Assembly (NCBI GenBank): GCA_014323795.1 | Contig: JACONK010000018.1 | Coordinates: forward strand, 62,001-126,000 | Length of the DNA: 64,000 nt | Source of the DNA: Paracoccaceae bacterium | GTDB lineage: Bacteria > Pseudomonadota > Alphaproteobacteria > Rhodobacterales > Rhodobacteraceae | Direction of reading: 5' to 3' | In this document: positions 50,998 to 60,278 of the stretch, piece by piece | How positions within the stretch are numbered: position 1 is the stretch's first letter | How the letters are laid out: each line of letters opens with the position of its first letter | Notes under the pieces: model-generated | What the model saw: only the letters and a program-made list of their open reading frames with translations | Told to the model about the DNA's origin: nothing | Databases searched by the model: none | Position numbers and translations under genes: made by a program

Positions 50998-52950
50998 ATG
51001 AGCGAAGTCAGATTTGAGGTCGAAGACGAAATTGCCGTGGTCACCGTCAACAACCCCCCGGTCAATGCCCTGTCTTTTGCCGTTCGAAAAGGGCTGGTGG
51101 ATGCAGCGCGTCGGGCTGAAGCAACGGACGCCGTCAGGGCTGTCGTGCTTGTCTGCGAAGGGCGCACCTTCATGGCCGGAGCCGACGTGCACGAATTCGG
51201 CCGGCCCCCGAAAGAACCGCATTTGCCCGACGCCATCGACCTGATCGAGGCGTCGGCCAAGCCCTGGGTCGCCGCGATTCACGGCACCGCGCTCGGCGGC
51301 GGGCTGGAGGTTGCGCTCGGCTGCGCGGGCCGCGTGGCGATGGCCGGTGCCAGGGTCGGTCTGCCTGAGGTGCATTTGGGGATCCTGCCGGGTGCAGGCG
51401 GTACAGTGCGCCTGCCGCGCCTGATCGATCCGGTCAGGGCACTGGGCATGATTGTCAGCGGAAAGCCCGTCGGCGCGACGGAGGCGGCGAACCTCGGCCT
51501 CATAGACGCTGTTGTTGATAACCTGCGTGCCGGCGGCATTGCGCGCGCCCGCGAAATCGCTGACGGGGACCGCCCGGTCCCGCTGCCGGCGCGACAGGTC
51601 AGCCTGCCCCGCGGGTGGAAGGCGGAGGTCGCCAGGGCCACCTCGCGCACCCGCGGACAGATCGCCCCCGTCAGGGCTGCGGAGCAGGTGACAGAATCTC
51701 TCCGACTGCCCGCACGGGAAGCGATGGCACGCGAACGGGCGACCTTCCTGAAGTTGAAGGATGATCCGCAAAGTCTGGCCCTGCGCCACATCTTCCTTGC
51801 CGAACGCTCTGCCACCCGTATGCCGGAATTGAAGGCCGTCGCGGCCCGACCGGTGGAAACTGTCGGTGTGGTCGGCGGCGGCACGATGGGGGCGGGCATC
51901 GCCGCAGCCTGCCTTTTATCGGGCCTGCCGGTAACACTGATTGAACGGGATAAGCCTGCACTGTTGGCAGGAATTGACCGGGTAACATCCGTGCTCGATG
52001 CAAGTGCCGCGCACGGGGTGATCCCGGCAGTGCGGTGCGAAACGCTAAAGGGCGAGCTGACCGGGGCACTGCACTACACCGCGTTGGGCAGGGCGGATCT
52101 TGTGATCGAGGCCGTCTTTGAGGATATGGACGTCAAGAAACAGGTGTTCGCGCAGCTGGATACCGCCTGCAGGCCAGAGGCGGTTCTGGCGACGAATACC
52201 TCCTACCTTGACGTAAACGAGCTCGCCGCAACCGTGGCAGACCCCGCACGGGTGCTGGGTCTGCACTTCTTTTCCCCGGCCCATGTGATGAAGCTGCTTG
52301 AGATTGTACGACCCGACAGGGTGGCGGATGACGTACTCGCCACCGGGTTCGTGCTCGGGAAACGGCTGGGCAAGGTGCCGGTTGTGGCAGGTGTCTGCGA
52401 CGGATTTATCGGCAACCGTATTCTGACAGCCTGTCGGCGGGAATGCGACTACATGGTTGCGGACGGTGCCTGGCCGCAGGAAATTGACGCGGCGATGCGG
52501 GCCTATGGCTACCCGATGGGCATTTTTGAGATGCAGGATATGGCAGGCCTTGAAATCGGCTGGGCCGCCCGGAAAAGACGGGCATCGACCCGGCCCGCGC
52601 CGGAGCGATATGTGCATATCGCCGACCGTATCTGTGAGATGGGCCGCTTTGGTCAAAAGACCGGGGCCGGGTGGTACCTCTACCCTGAAGGAACCCGCAA
52701 AGGGCAGCCTGACCCGGTGGTCGAACAGATTATCCGCGAAGAATCAGACAGGGCGGGCATCACCCGCCGCGACTTCACAGCCGAAGAGATCATCAACCGC
52801 ATCCTCGGTGCCATGGCCCATGAAGGGCGGGCGATCCTCGCCGAAGGCATAGCGGCAAGTCCGGAGGCCATCGACGTTGTCCTGGTCAACGGCTACGGTT
52901 TCCCCCGCTGGCACGGCGGCCCGATGTTCGCCTCCGGGCAAACCGGCTGA
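50998..52950 (+). CDS. Bifunctional enoyl-CoA hydratase / 3-hydroxyacyl-CoA dehydrogenase, C-terminus shortened
   Basis: 650 residues, ATG with GGAGATATC upstream. The hydratase half has PPVNALSFAVRKGLVDAARR, AGADVHEFGRP, ALGGGLEVALGCAGRVAMAG and LPEVHLGILPGAGGTVRLPR; the dehydrogenase half starts with VGVVGGGTMGAGIAAACLLS (NAD site) and has LATNTSYLDVNELAATVADP, VLGLHFFSPAHVMKLLEIVR and GFIGNRI. It ends GYGFPRWHGGPMFASGQTG; relatives continue about 40 residues, so the 3' end appears cut. Acts in beta-oxidation. Convergent with the CaiB-like gene, with only 45 bases between. Confidence 0.88.
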   Translation: MSEVRFEVEDEIAVVTVNNPPVNALSFAVRKGLVDAARRAEATDAVRAVVLVCEGRTFMAGADVHEFGRPPKEPHLPDAIDLIEASAKPWVAAIHGTALGGGLEVALGCAGRVAMAGARVGLPEVHLGILPGAGGTVRLPRLIDPVRALGMIVSGKPVGATEAANLGLIDAVVDNLRAGGIARAREIADGDRPVPLPARQVSLPRGWKAEVARATSRTRGQIAPVRAAEQVTESLRLPAREAMARERATFLKLKDDPQSLALRHIFLAERSATRMPELKAVAARPVETVGVVGGGTMGAGIAAACLLSGLPVTLIERDKPALLAGIDRVTSVLDASAAHGVIPAVRCETLKGELTGALHYTALGRADLVIEAVFEDMDVKKQVFAQLDTACRPEAVLATNTSYLDVNELAATVADPARVLGLHFFSPAHVMKLLEIVRPDRVADDVLATGFVLGKRLGKVPVVAGVCDGFIGNRILTACRRECDYMVADGAWPQEIDAAMRAYGYPMGIFEMQDMAGLEIGWAARKRRASTRPAPERYVHIADRICEMGRFGQKTGAGWYLYPEGTRKGQPDPVVEQIIREESDRAGITRRDFTAEEIINRILGAMAHEGRAILAEGIAASPEAIDVVLVNGYGFPRWHGGPMFASGQTG

Positions 52951-52995
52951 TGGATGCGCGCGGGCATGGTCAGGCGAGGGGGCAATCACAAAAGG

Positions 52996-54123
52996 CTAGC
53001 CAAGCACATCATCCGTGTCCGCGCCCAGCTTCGGGGCAGGGTCAGTCATGGCGAGCGCACTTGCCGAGAATCGCATCGGGCTGCGCACGGCAGGCAGGCC
53101 GTCGAGGGTCATCCGCATACCGCGTGCCCGGATGTGGGGGTCCGCAAAGATCTCTGCAAGATTGTTAATGGGGGCGGCGGGGACGCCCGCGTCTTCGCAT
53201 CCGGCCAGCAGGTTTGCCCTGGTATATTTGGCGGTCTCCGCCCGCAGGATCGGCACCAGTGTTTCACGGTGCCTCACCCGGTCAGGATTGGTGCTGAAGC
53301 GTTCATCTTCGGCCAGATCCGGGCGCCCGATCACGTCGCAGAAGCACCGATACTGCCCGTCGTTCCCGACTGCGAGGATGAAGTGCCCATCCATGGCCGG
53401 CAGCACCTGGTAGGGAACGATGTTCGGGTGCGCATTCCCCGTCAGCCCGGGCGCGTTTCCAGTGCACAGATAGTTCCACGCCTGGTTTGCCGTTATTGCC
53501 AAAGCCACGTCCAGGAGTGCCATATCTATATGCTGGCCCTTGCCCGTCTTGTAACGCGCCCCCAGTGCGGCCTGGATCGCAATGACCGAGTAAAGCCCGG
53601 TGAACAGATCGGTGATCGCCACACCGGTCTTCTGCGGCTCCCCCCCCTGCGCACCCGTGATTGACATCAGGCCGGACATGCCCTGCATCAGAAAGTCATA
53701 GCCCGCCCGGCCGGCGTACGGCCCGGTCTGCCCGAACCCGGTGATTGAACAGTAAACCAGCCGCGGATTGTCCGGCGCAAGCGAGGGGTAATCGAGCCCG
53801 TATTTCTTCAGCCCGCCAACCTTGAAGTTCTCAACCAGCACATCAGCCGTTGTGATCAGTTTTTTCAGCTGCGCCCGCCCCTCCGCCGTCCGGAAATCGA
53901 TCACCACCGACTTCTTGCCACGGTTGCAGGCGTGGTAATATCCGGCGGACACATCATCGCCGCGGTCCACGAAGGGGGGGCCCCACTTGCGGGTGTCATC
54001 GCCCGCCGGGCTTTCGACCTTGATGACCTCCGCGCCCAGGTCAGACAGGGTTTGACCGGCCCAGGGACCGGCCAGGATGCGCGCCAGTTCTATGACGCGG
54101 ATACCGTGCAGGGGTGCGGTCAG
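52996..54123 (-). CDS. CaiB/BaiF family CoA-transferase, probable CTG start
   Basis: 375 residues if started at CTG 54121-54123. The upstream residues LHGIRVIELARILAGPWAGQ, LSDLGAEVIKVESPAGDDTR and KWGPPFVDRGDDVS are the canonical family N-terminus and in frame, but no ATG/GTG/TTG stands before GTG 53970, which would lose 51 conserved residues. The CTG overlaps the dsbA-like stop (CTGA) and follows GAGGA by 9 bases. Other motifs: NRGKKSVVIDFRTAEGRAQL, GFGQTGPYAGRAGYDFLMQG, KGQHIDMALLDVALAI (catalytic Asp). It transfers CoA between carboxylic acids. Confidence 0.82.
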   Translation of the reverse strand: MTAPLHGIRVIELARILAGPWAGQTLSDLGAEVIKVESPAGDDTRKWGPPFVDRGDDVSAGYYHACNRGKKSVVIDFRTAEGRAQLKKLITTADVLVENFKVGGLKKYGLDYPSLAPDNPRLVYCSITGFGQTGPYAGRAGYDFLMQGMSGLMSITGAQGGEPQKTGVAITDLFTGLYSVIAIQAALGARYKTGKGQHIDMALLDVALAITANQAWNYLCTGNAPGLTGNAHPNIVPYQVLPAMDGHFILAVGNDGQYRCFCDVIGRPDLAEDERFSTNPDRVRHRETLVPILRAETAKYTRANLLAGCEDAGVPAAPINNLAEIFADPHIRARGMRMTLDGLPAVRSPMRFSASALAMTDPAPKLGADTDDVLG

Positions 54124-54722
54124 GGATTCAGTTCCTCATCAATGATCGCGGCCAGTGCAGGATATGACAGGTTCGAATACTTCGTCCCGTTCACGATCAG
54201 CGTCGGCGTGGATTCGATGTTGTCAACCTCTGCATTTTTCTGGAATTCCGCCACAAGCGCCTCCGCTTTTGCCTGATCCTCGAGGCAGGCCCCAATAGTT
54301 TCGCGCTCCAGCCCGGCGGCCAGCCCGATACGGCGCAGGGCATCGGCCACCTGTGCCTGATCACCCGCACGAAGCCATTCGTCCTGACGCTGATAAATCA
54401 TGTCGGCGATGCCGAAGTATTTGTCATCCCCGCCGCAGCGCGCCATCATCCCGGCCCACAGGCCATAGCGGTCAAAATAGACCTCCCGATAGATGAAGCG
54501 CACCTTGCCGGTGTCGATGTAGTTGGCCTTCAGTCCCGGATAGACATCCTTGTGGAACGTCGCGCAATGCGGGCACGTGAAAGACCCGTATTCAATTACC
54601 GTGACCGGTGCGTCGGCATTGCCGAGAGTCATTTCCCCGACGTTCACCTTCCGGGCAAACGCCAGGCCGGGGGTCAGGGCAGTGGAAGTGAACAGAATGA
54701 TCAATGTGCGCCTGGTCAGCAT
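54120..54722 (-). CDS. DsbA-like thiol:disulfide interchange protein
   Basis: 200 residues from ATG 54722 (MLTRRTLIILFTSTALTPGL with signal cleavage after AFA). Thioredoxin-fold motif EYGSFTCPHCATFHKDVYPG (CPHC, about residue 47) and C-terminal STPTLIVNGTKYS with the cis-Pro. A periplasmic oxidoreductase; in Rhodobacterales this gene commonly stands next to DUF721 and mutY, as here. Its stop overlaps the CTG of the CaiB-like gene. Confidence 0.9.
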   Translation of the reverse strand: MLTRRTLIILFTSTALTPGLAFARKVNVGEMTLGNADAPVTVIEYGSFTCPHCATFHKDVYPGLKANYIDTGKVRFIYREVYFDRYGLWAGMMARCGGDDKYFGIADMIYQRQDEWLRAGDQAQVADALRRIGLAAGLERETIGACLEDQAKAEALVAEFQKNAEVDNIESTPTLIVNGTKYSNLSYPALAAIIDEELNP

Positions 54723-55254
54723 GGGGCAACCTTTCGGATTTGGCTTTTGCAAGGACGTTTCGGCCCAGCTTTTCAAGCGCGGCCTTCAGCCCCGCGTCGT
54801 CAGTGCCGAAGACGGCAGAGCACACGCGGGCCGTTTCAGATTCAGACAGCGCGGGTCTGGCGGGGGGCGGAGCCTTCCGTGCCTGGGTGAACCCGTCGGG
54901 CGCGGTCTGGGCAAGGTGGATGCGGGCGATGGCGTTGTAGCCATAGGCTGCGTTCACGCGATCCCGGATGCGGGGCAGCTGCATCTGCACCAGCGGCGCA
55001 TGGGCACCGTTTACCAGCAGGGTCAGCGTGGCCCCGAGCCCGCCTGCGCGGCCATAGCCGACCTTGACCGGGCGGGCAGCGCGAGCAACATCCTCACCAG
55101 CGATTTCGGCCCAGTGGGTCAGCAGGCGTGCCTCAACAAAACCGCGCGATTCACCGGCTTTGCGGATGCGGGCGGCCAGAATTGTGCCAGTGCGCCGAAA
55201 CCCCCCGGAACGGCCCCCCCCGCGGTAAGAAATATCGCCTTTGGATGGTGGCAT
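54592..55254 (-). CDS. DUF721 (DciA-like) protein with extended C-terminus
   Basis: 220 residues from ATG 55254 (MPPSKGDISYRGGG). The core RGFVEARLLTHWAEIAGEDV, ARAARPVKVGYGRAGGLGAT and LTLLVNGAHAPLVQMQLPRI is the DUF721/DciA domain, which in many bacteria helps load the replicative helicase. Members in relatives end after a short C-terminal helix (here ALEKLGRNVLAKAKSE); the remaining 45 residues overlap the start of the dsbA-like gene by 131 bases and look like read-through, so the native stop may have been lost. Confidence 0.78.
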   Translation of the reverse strand: MPPSKGDISYRGGGRSGGFRRTGTILAARIRKAGESRGFVEARLLTHWAEIAGEDVARAARPVKVGYGRAGGLGATLTLLVNGAHAPLVQMQLPRIRDRVNAAYGYNAIARIHLAQTAPDGFTQARKAPPPARPALSESETARVCSAVFGTDDAGLKAALEKLGRNVLAKAKSERLPHADQAHIDHSVHFHCPDPRPGVCPEGERRGNDSRQCRRTGHGN

Positions 55255-55338
55255 GGGTTTTCCCGCAAAGATTTTACAGCACCTTAGTGCCCGGGGCCGG
55301 GCCAGGCCACACATTTGCGGGTCGGGAGTAAATAAAAG

Positions 55339-56382
55339 TTGCGTGATGAAGGCGTAATAGGGGCCAAATCGCTGCTTGACTGGTACGACAGGCACGCCCG
55401 CGTCATGCCGTGGCGTGTGTCCCCTGCAGACCGTCTGGCAGGTTCTGCCCCCGATCCCTACCACGTGTGGCTGAGCGAGGTGATGCTGCAGCAGACTACG
55501 GTCGCGGCGGTGGAATCCTACTTCAAGGTATTCGTAACTCGTTGGCCCAGGGTGACTGACCTCGCCGCCGCAGAGAATGAAGAGGTCATGAAAGCCTGGG
55601 CAGGTCTCGGCTACTACGCCCGGGCACGGAACGTGCTGAAGTGCGCCCGGATATTGGCCGATGATCATGCCGGAATCTTTCCGATGACAGAACAGGAACT
55701 GTTGAAGCTCCCCGGCATCGGGCCTTACACGGCGGCGGCTATCGTTTCGATCGCGTTTGATCGGCGCGCAGTGGTGGTTGACGGCAATGTGGAACGGGTG
55801 ATGGCGCGCATTTACCGGGTCGAAAACCCGCTGCCCCGTTCGAAGGCGTATCTGCACCGCCTCGCCGATGGTCTGACGCCACACCGGCGACCCGGAGATT
55901 ACGCGCAGGCGGTGATGGATCTTGGTGCCACGGTCTGTACGCCGAAGCGGCCTGCATGCGGGATCTGCCCCTGGATGATCGGCTGCAGTGCCCGGGCGGC
56001 CGGCGTGGCGGCTGAACTGCCGCGCAAGCGGCCCGGGATGGTAAAGCCGACCCGGCGCGGCGTGTGCTTCGTGGCACGGCACGCGGATGGGTCAGTGCTG
56101 CTGGAAAAGCGGCCGGAAAAGGGATTGCTCGGCGGTACGCTCGGCTGGCCGGGGACCGGCTGGGCGGAAGCGTTGACCGACGCCACGCCACCGGTGCAGG
56201 CGGAATGGAAGACCATGGGCGAAGTTCGCCACACCTTCACACACTTCCACCTGCGCCTGGAGGTTCGCATGGCATGCGGGGTTCTGGGTGAACCCAAGGC
56301 AGGTACCTGGCGCAGCGATGCAGGGGCCGGAGATCTGCCGACAGTCATGAAAAAGGCATGGAAACTGGCCCTGGGCGATTAG
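55339..56382 (+). CDS. mutY: A/G-specific adenine glycosylase
   Basis: 347 residues; start TTG 55339 is preceded by GGGAG at about 11 bases and no ATG fits better. HhH-GPD core: MPWRVSPADRLAGSAPDPYH, VWLSEVMLQQTTVAAVESYF (catalytic Glu), LPGIGPYTAAAIVSIAFDRR and VVDGNVERVMARIYRV (catalytic Asp), then the Fe-S ligands CTPKRPACGICPWMIGC. A NUDIX-like C-terminal domain recognises 8-oxoG. Divergent from DUF721 with 84 bases between. Confidence 0.93.
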   Translation: MRDEGVIGAKSLLDWYDRHARVMPWRVSPADRLAGSAPDPYHVWLSEVMLQQTTVAAVESYFKVFVTRWPRVTDLAAAENEEVMKAWAGLGYYARARNVLKCARILADDHAGIFPMTEQELLKLPGIGPYTAAAIVSIAFDRRAVVVDGNVERVMARIYRVENPLPRSKAYLHRLADGLTPHRRPGDYAQAVMDLGATVCTPKRPACGICPWMIGCSARAAGVAAELPRKRPGMVKPTRRGVCFVARHADGSVLLEKRPEKGLLGGTLGWPGTGWAEALTDATPPVQAEWKTMGEVRHTFTHFHLRLEVRMACGVLGEPKAGTWRSDAGAGDLPTVMKKAWKLALGD

Positions 56383-56502
56383 ATATCCCGGTTCAGACCC
56401 TGGACGCGGAGGCCCCGTCCGGATTGGCGACCACCGCCGGGATGGTGTGCGCAATGGTGACGGCTGTCCGCGCCACACCGGCAAATCAGTCTCCTTTCAG
56501 CA

Positions 56503-57003
56503 ATGGTCAAGGCCGGACTATCCCGGAATCGGCCCCACAAAGGGGCCGCGCCCGGCAATCGGGTCGGTCAAATCCGTGTGGCGGGGGCCGAAGGTTTCAT
56601 CGGTCATGGCTACACCTGCGCCGCCCATCCGGTCGGTGCGGCCGCTGCTGTGGCTTGCGTGACAGGGATTGAAAAGTCGAACGTCAGGGACAACGCTGCC
56701 GCCCAGCCCATGGCACACAAATGTTCGGGTCGTTTAAGGGGCCGGGCGAAAGGCACGCCATGGTCGGCGACGTGCGCGGTGGCCACGGCCTGATGACGGT
56801 GATCGGGCCTGTCAGCAACCGCGGCCAGGACGCCCTGTGACCCGTCTGTTGGCCTGCAGATTCAGCAGGTCGCCTGCGAGGCCGGGGCCCTTGTGCGCGT
56901 GTCCGGCCCAGACATCCTGATTTCACCCCCGCTGATAGTGAGCGAAGACGATGTGAACGTCGTGATCAGGGCTTTGGACGCGGGGCCGGCAGCAGTGGGC
57001 TGA
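56503..57003 (+). pseudogene. Class III aminotransferase, 3' relic in several frames
   Basis: Fragments in successive frames match the C-terminal third of class III (omega-amino acid) aminotransferases: EGFIGHGYTCAAHPVGAAAA with IEKSNVRDNAA, then MVGDVRGGHGLMTVIG, then ISPPLIVSEDDVNVVIRALD. The PLP-lysine region is missing and at least two frame changes occur. Decayed. Confidence 0.6.
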
Positions 57004-57434
57004 CATATCGGCGATGCGCCGCCTGTTATTACAGGCCGGGCGTTTTGGCCAGAAAGGCGGCAAAACCTGGTTTTCTGCCAGGTTCTGTTTCCTCGGCAGA
57101 CCGGAAGCCGTTTACCTTTTAAGCCCGCCGAAAGGCCCCCGGGATGCTTTCAACCGGCAGATTTGACCGATCACCTGCACCGCCGCACAAGAAAAACGGG
57201 CCGCACAAGCAAAACGGAATGTCCGCCGGGGTGGCCTTGTTGTTTCCGTTCCGGTCAGTGCCGGTCAGGTTAAGATGTTTCGTGGCGTGTTCCGCCTGAT
57301 TCGGATAACGTCGCGCCTTCGGGCAAAAGCAAGGCCCTGATTGATACAAATCCCCGCTGCTTCAAACGCGCCGCCCCCGAAAACAGAAGGCAAATGCGGT
57401 CTGTTTATCGTTTCCCTGTCTTCCCGATCACATA
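57004..57434. other. Gene-free stretch between aminotransferase relic and zapE
   Basis: 431 bases; short repeats GCCGCACAAG/AAAACGG (57184-57222) are visible, otherwise nothing supported. Confidence 0.35.
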
Positions 57435-58547
57435 TTACAGCGGCGACAGAAATGATTGGCCCCGTGCACGACGTATTCCCTGCACATCTGCCCCCCAATC
57501 GGGGTTACACATCTCTCGCAGGCGGCTGGCGGTGCGTTCAAATTCGAAGGCACCCTTGCCTTCGGGGTAAAGCGATTCCGGTTCCGCCGCCGCGCTGACG
57601 ATCAGTATGGTTCGCGCCTCATAGAGCGCGTCGATCAGGGTCACGAAACGTTTGGCTTCGTTCCGGGCCGACGACGACATGCGTGGAATGTCTTGCAAAA
57701 TCAGCACCCGCAGATTTTCGGCGATCAGCAGATAATCTCCGGGGCCAAGCGGCTGGCCACAAAGTTCCCGAAATGTGGTGCGGGCGACGCCGCCCCAGGC
57801 CTCTGACAATACGACGTCACGCCCCTTGTGATGCAGCACCAGCGGCTCCCCCGGGCGACCGACCAATTCCGTCCAGACGCGGGAGATCGCCATCTCGGCC
57901 GCCTCATCAACAGGCGTGAAGTAGGATTTGTGACCATCCAGCCGGCCCTGGCGATAGTCCGTTTCCGACGCCACCTCGTGCACTTTCAGATGCGCTTTCA
58001 AAACATCTATGAAGGGAACGAAAAGATTCCGATTAAGCCCGTTTTTGTAAAGGTCATCAGGCAGCCGGTTGGATGTCGTGACCACACAGACACCGCCCGC
58101 GAACATGCGTTCAAACAACCGCCCGACAATCATCGCATCGGCGATATCCGTAATTTGCATTTCATCAAAGCAGAACAGCCGCGTCTGCCTCACGATCCTG
58201 TCGGCAACCGGGGCAATGGCATCCTTTGCCCCGGTTTTACGCACCTCATGCAGTGCGCCCTGCACTTCCTGCATAAACGCATGAAAGTGAATGCGCTGCT
58301 TTTTTGGTTCCAGGCTTTCAGCAAAGAAAAGATCCATCAGCATGGATTTGCCGCACCCGACCCCGCCCCAAAGGTAAAGCCCTTCAACAGGTGCACCCTG
58401 TTTGCGCCGGAAGAATGTGCCGGATCCGGCGACTTGCGCCAATGCGGCCTCTAACCGAGCGAGATGTTCGACCACATGCGCTTGTGCCGGGTCAGGCCGG
58501 ATATCACCGCTTTTGAGCTTTGCCTCATAGGCCGCCCCGACGCCCAT
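57435..58547 (-). CDS. zapE: AFG1-family ATPase (ZapE)
   Basis: 370 residues. Walker A GLYLWGGVGCGKSMLMDLFF (about residue 60), Walker B TRLFCFDEMQITDIADAMIV and FVTTSN-like VVTTSNRLPDDLYKNGLNR are the AFG1/ZapE signatures; the C-terminus holds ERTASRLREM. In bacteria ZapE interacts with FtsZ during division; the mitochondrial homologue handles respiratory-complex proteins. Intact. Divergent from the MFS gene at 58622. Confidence 0.9.
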   Translation of the reverse strand: MGVGAAYEAKLKSGDIRPDPAQAHVVEHLARLEAALAQVAGSGTFFRRKQGAPVEGLYLWGGVGCGKSMLMDLFFAESLEPKKQRIHFHAFMQEVQGALHEVRKTGAKDAIAPVADRIVRQTRLFCFDEMQITDIADAMIVGRLFERMFAGGVCVVTTSNRLPDDLYKNGLNRNLFVPFIDVLKAHLKVHEVASETDYRQGRLDGHKSYFTPVDEAAEMAISRVWTELVGRPGEPLVLHHKGRDVVLSEAWGGVARTTFRELCGQPLGPGDYLLIAENLRVLILQDIPRMSSSARNEAKRFVTLIDALYEARTILIVSAAAEPESLYPEGKGAFEFERTASRLREMCNPDWGADVQGIRRARGQSFLSPL

Positions 58548-58621
58548 GCCCTTGCACCTCCTGGCCGTTTCGTGGTCTGTCGGCTAACATCCGCGGCCCA
58601 CTATCGCAATGAGGATTCCCC

Positions 58622-59866
58622 ATGGAACGACCGGCATCCCTCTTCTCTCCGGTTTTGATTGTCGGGTGTATCATCCTGATGGCCGGATTTCTGATCCGCG
58701 CCTCCTACGGGGTGTTCCAGATCCCAATCGCCGGCGAGTTCGGCTGGGCACGGCTGGAATTTTCGCTCGCCATCGCAATCCAAAACCTCGCCTGGGGTGT
58801 AGGCCAGCCGCTTTTCGCCGCAGTGGCGGAGAAATTCGGCGACCGCAGGGCAATCATCCTTGGTGCCCTGGTCTACGCAGTTGGTCTTGTCTGGTCCGCC
58901 TGGTCCGTCACCCCGGGGGCACACCAGCTGCTGTCAATCCTTGTAGGCTTCGGCATTGCGGGCACCGGCTTTGGCGTAATCCTCGCCATTATCGGGCGCA
59001 CGGCGTCGGATAAAAACCGGTCGCTCGCACTCGGCATCGGCACGGCCGCAGGCTCTGCGGGGCAGGTTATCGGCCCCCCGCTCGCTGCCGGGCTTTTGAC
59101 GATCATGCCCTGGTCATCGGTCTTTCTGGTCTTTGCCATGATGATCATGGCGACGCTCTTTCTGCTGCCGTTCATGCGCACACCGGAACCGGTCAGCAAA
59201 GAGGTGCTGGAGGAATCGCTGGGCGATATTCTGGTCAAGGCCTTCCGTGACCCGTCCTACACGATGATCTTCCTGGGATTCTTTTCCTGCGGGTTCCAGC
59301 TGGCCTTCATCACCGCACATTTCCCGGCATTTGTGGAAGAGATGTGCGGCCCCATCGCACCGGGTGGCATCCTCGAAAACGCCGGCATCTCCAACACATC
59401 GATCCTCGGTGCGGTGGCCATCGGGGTGATCGGGCTCGCCAATATCATGGGTGCCATCACCGCAGGCTATATGGGCAGGTTCTTCACCAGGAAATACCTG
59501 CTGGCCTATATCTACGCTGGACGCACAATTGCGGCGGCGATCTTCATAATCCTGCCCATGACACCGACAAGCGTAATTGTCTTCTCCGTCGTTATGGGCT
59601 TTCTTTGGCTGGCCACCGTGCCCCTGACCTCCGGTCTGATCGCCTATATCTACGGCCTGCGCTACATGGGTACGCTTTACGGGATCATCTTTTTATCGCA
59701 CCAGCTCGGCGGGTTCCTGGGCGTCTATCTCGGCGGTGCACTTTATGATCTTTACGGCAACTACAACGTTGTCTGGTGGGTGGGTATCGGTGTCGGTGCC
59801 TTCTCGGCCATCGTGCACCTGCCCGTGAAAGAGAAACCCCTGGCAGAACGGGCCGTCATCCCATAA
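58622..59866 (+). CDS. MFS transporter, monocarboxylate/oxalate-formate-like
   Basis: 414 residues with 12 predicted membrane segments. N-terminal LMAGFLIRASYGVFQIPIAG, EFGWARLEFSLAIAIQNLAW and the loop FGDRRAI are typical of MFS; the pattern FxxPxxxEFGWxRxxxSxA resembles bacterial monocarboxylate permeases (MCT-like). The second half has GVYLGGALYDLYGNYNVVWW. Substrate unknown; the acyl-CoA genes nearby would fit an organic acid, which is only suggestive. Confidence 0.85.
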   Translation: MERPASLFSPVLIVGCIILMAGFLIRASYGVFQIPIAGEFGWARLEFSLAIAIQNLAWGVGQPLFAAVAEKFGDRRAIILGALVYAVGLVWSAWSVTPGAHQLLSILVGFGIAGTGFGVILAIIGRTASDKNRSLALGIGTAAGSAGQVIGPPLAAGLLTIMPWSSVFLVFAMMIMATLFLLPFMRTPEPVSKEVLEESLGDILVKAFRDPSYTMIFLGFFSCGFQLAFITAHFPAFVEEMCGPIAPGGILENAGISNTSILGAVAIGVIGLANIMGAITAGYMGRFFTRKYLLAYIYAGRTIAAAIFIILPMTPTSVIVFSVVMGFLWLATVPLTSGLIAYIYGLRYMGTLYGIIFLSHQLGGFLGVYLGGALYDLYGNYNVVWWVGIGVGAFSAIVHLPVKEKPLAERAVIP

Positions 59867-60278
59867 CCTTGGCCGAGGCAGCCCCGGAATCGCTTTTGGC
59901 CGCATGCCGACATACCATGATTGAAGGCGGGGTGCCCCGGTTTGCCAAATCCCTGATGGAAAGAGGCCGTGCCGCCTGCAACCTGAACGCTTTCCTTGCA
60001 CCTTTACCCAAGGCGTCCCATTGGGATGCCCGCTTGCATATCCTGAAATGCTTTCGATACGCTCCGTCCGCCGATGCCGGCCAGGCGGAATCCGTCCGTA
60101 CCCTTCCGTCCGGCGGCATGACCCTGACTCGTGTCCGGGCACTTGACGCTTGCGCCCGCATTGCGGACATACGGCCGAAGATGCATCAGGAGGCTCGCAA
60201 ATTGGCATCTGTCGCGCCGGGGGGCCAGGCTGCAGGCCTGCGGGCCCGTGCGCGGCACCTGCAAGCGGTGGTCGTACG
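59867..60278. other. Stretch between the two MFS genes
   Basis: 412 bases. A frame reading on from near 59872 (TLAEAAPESLLAACRHTM...) is open to 60288 and may be the remains of a gene, but no family could be recognised. Confidence 0.4.
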
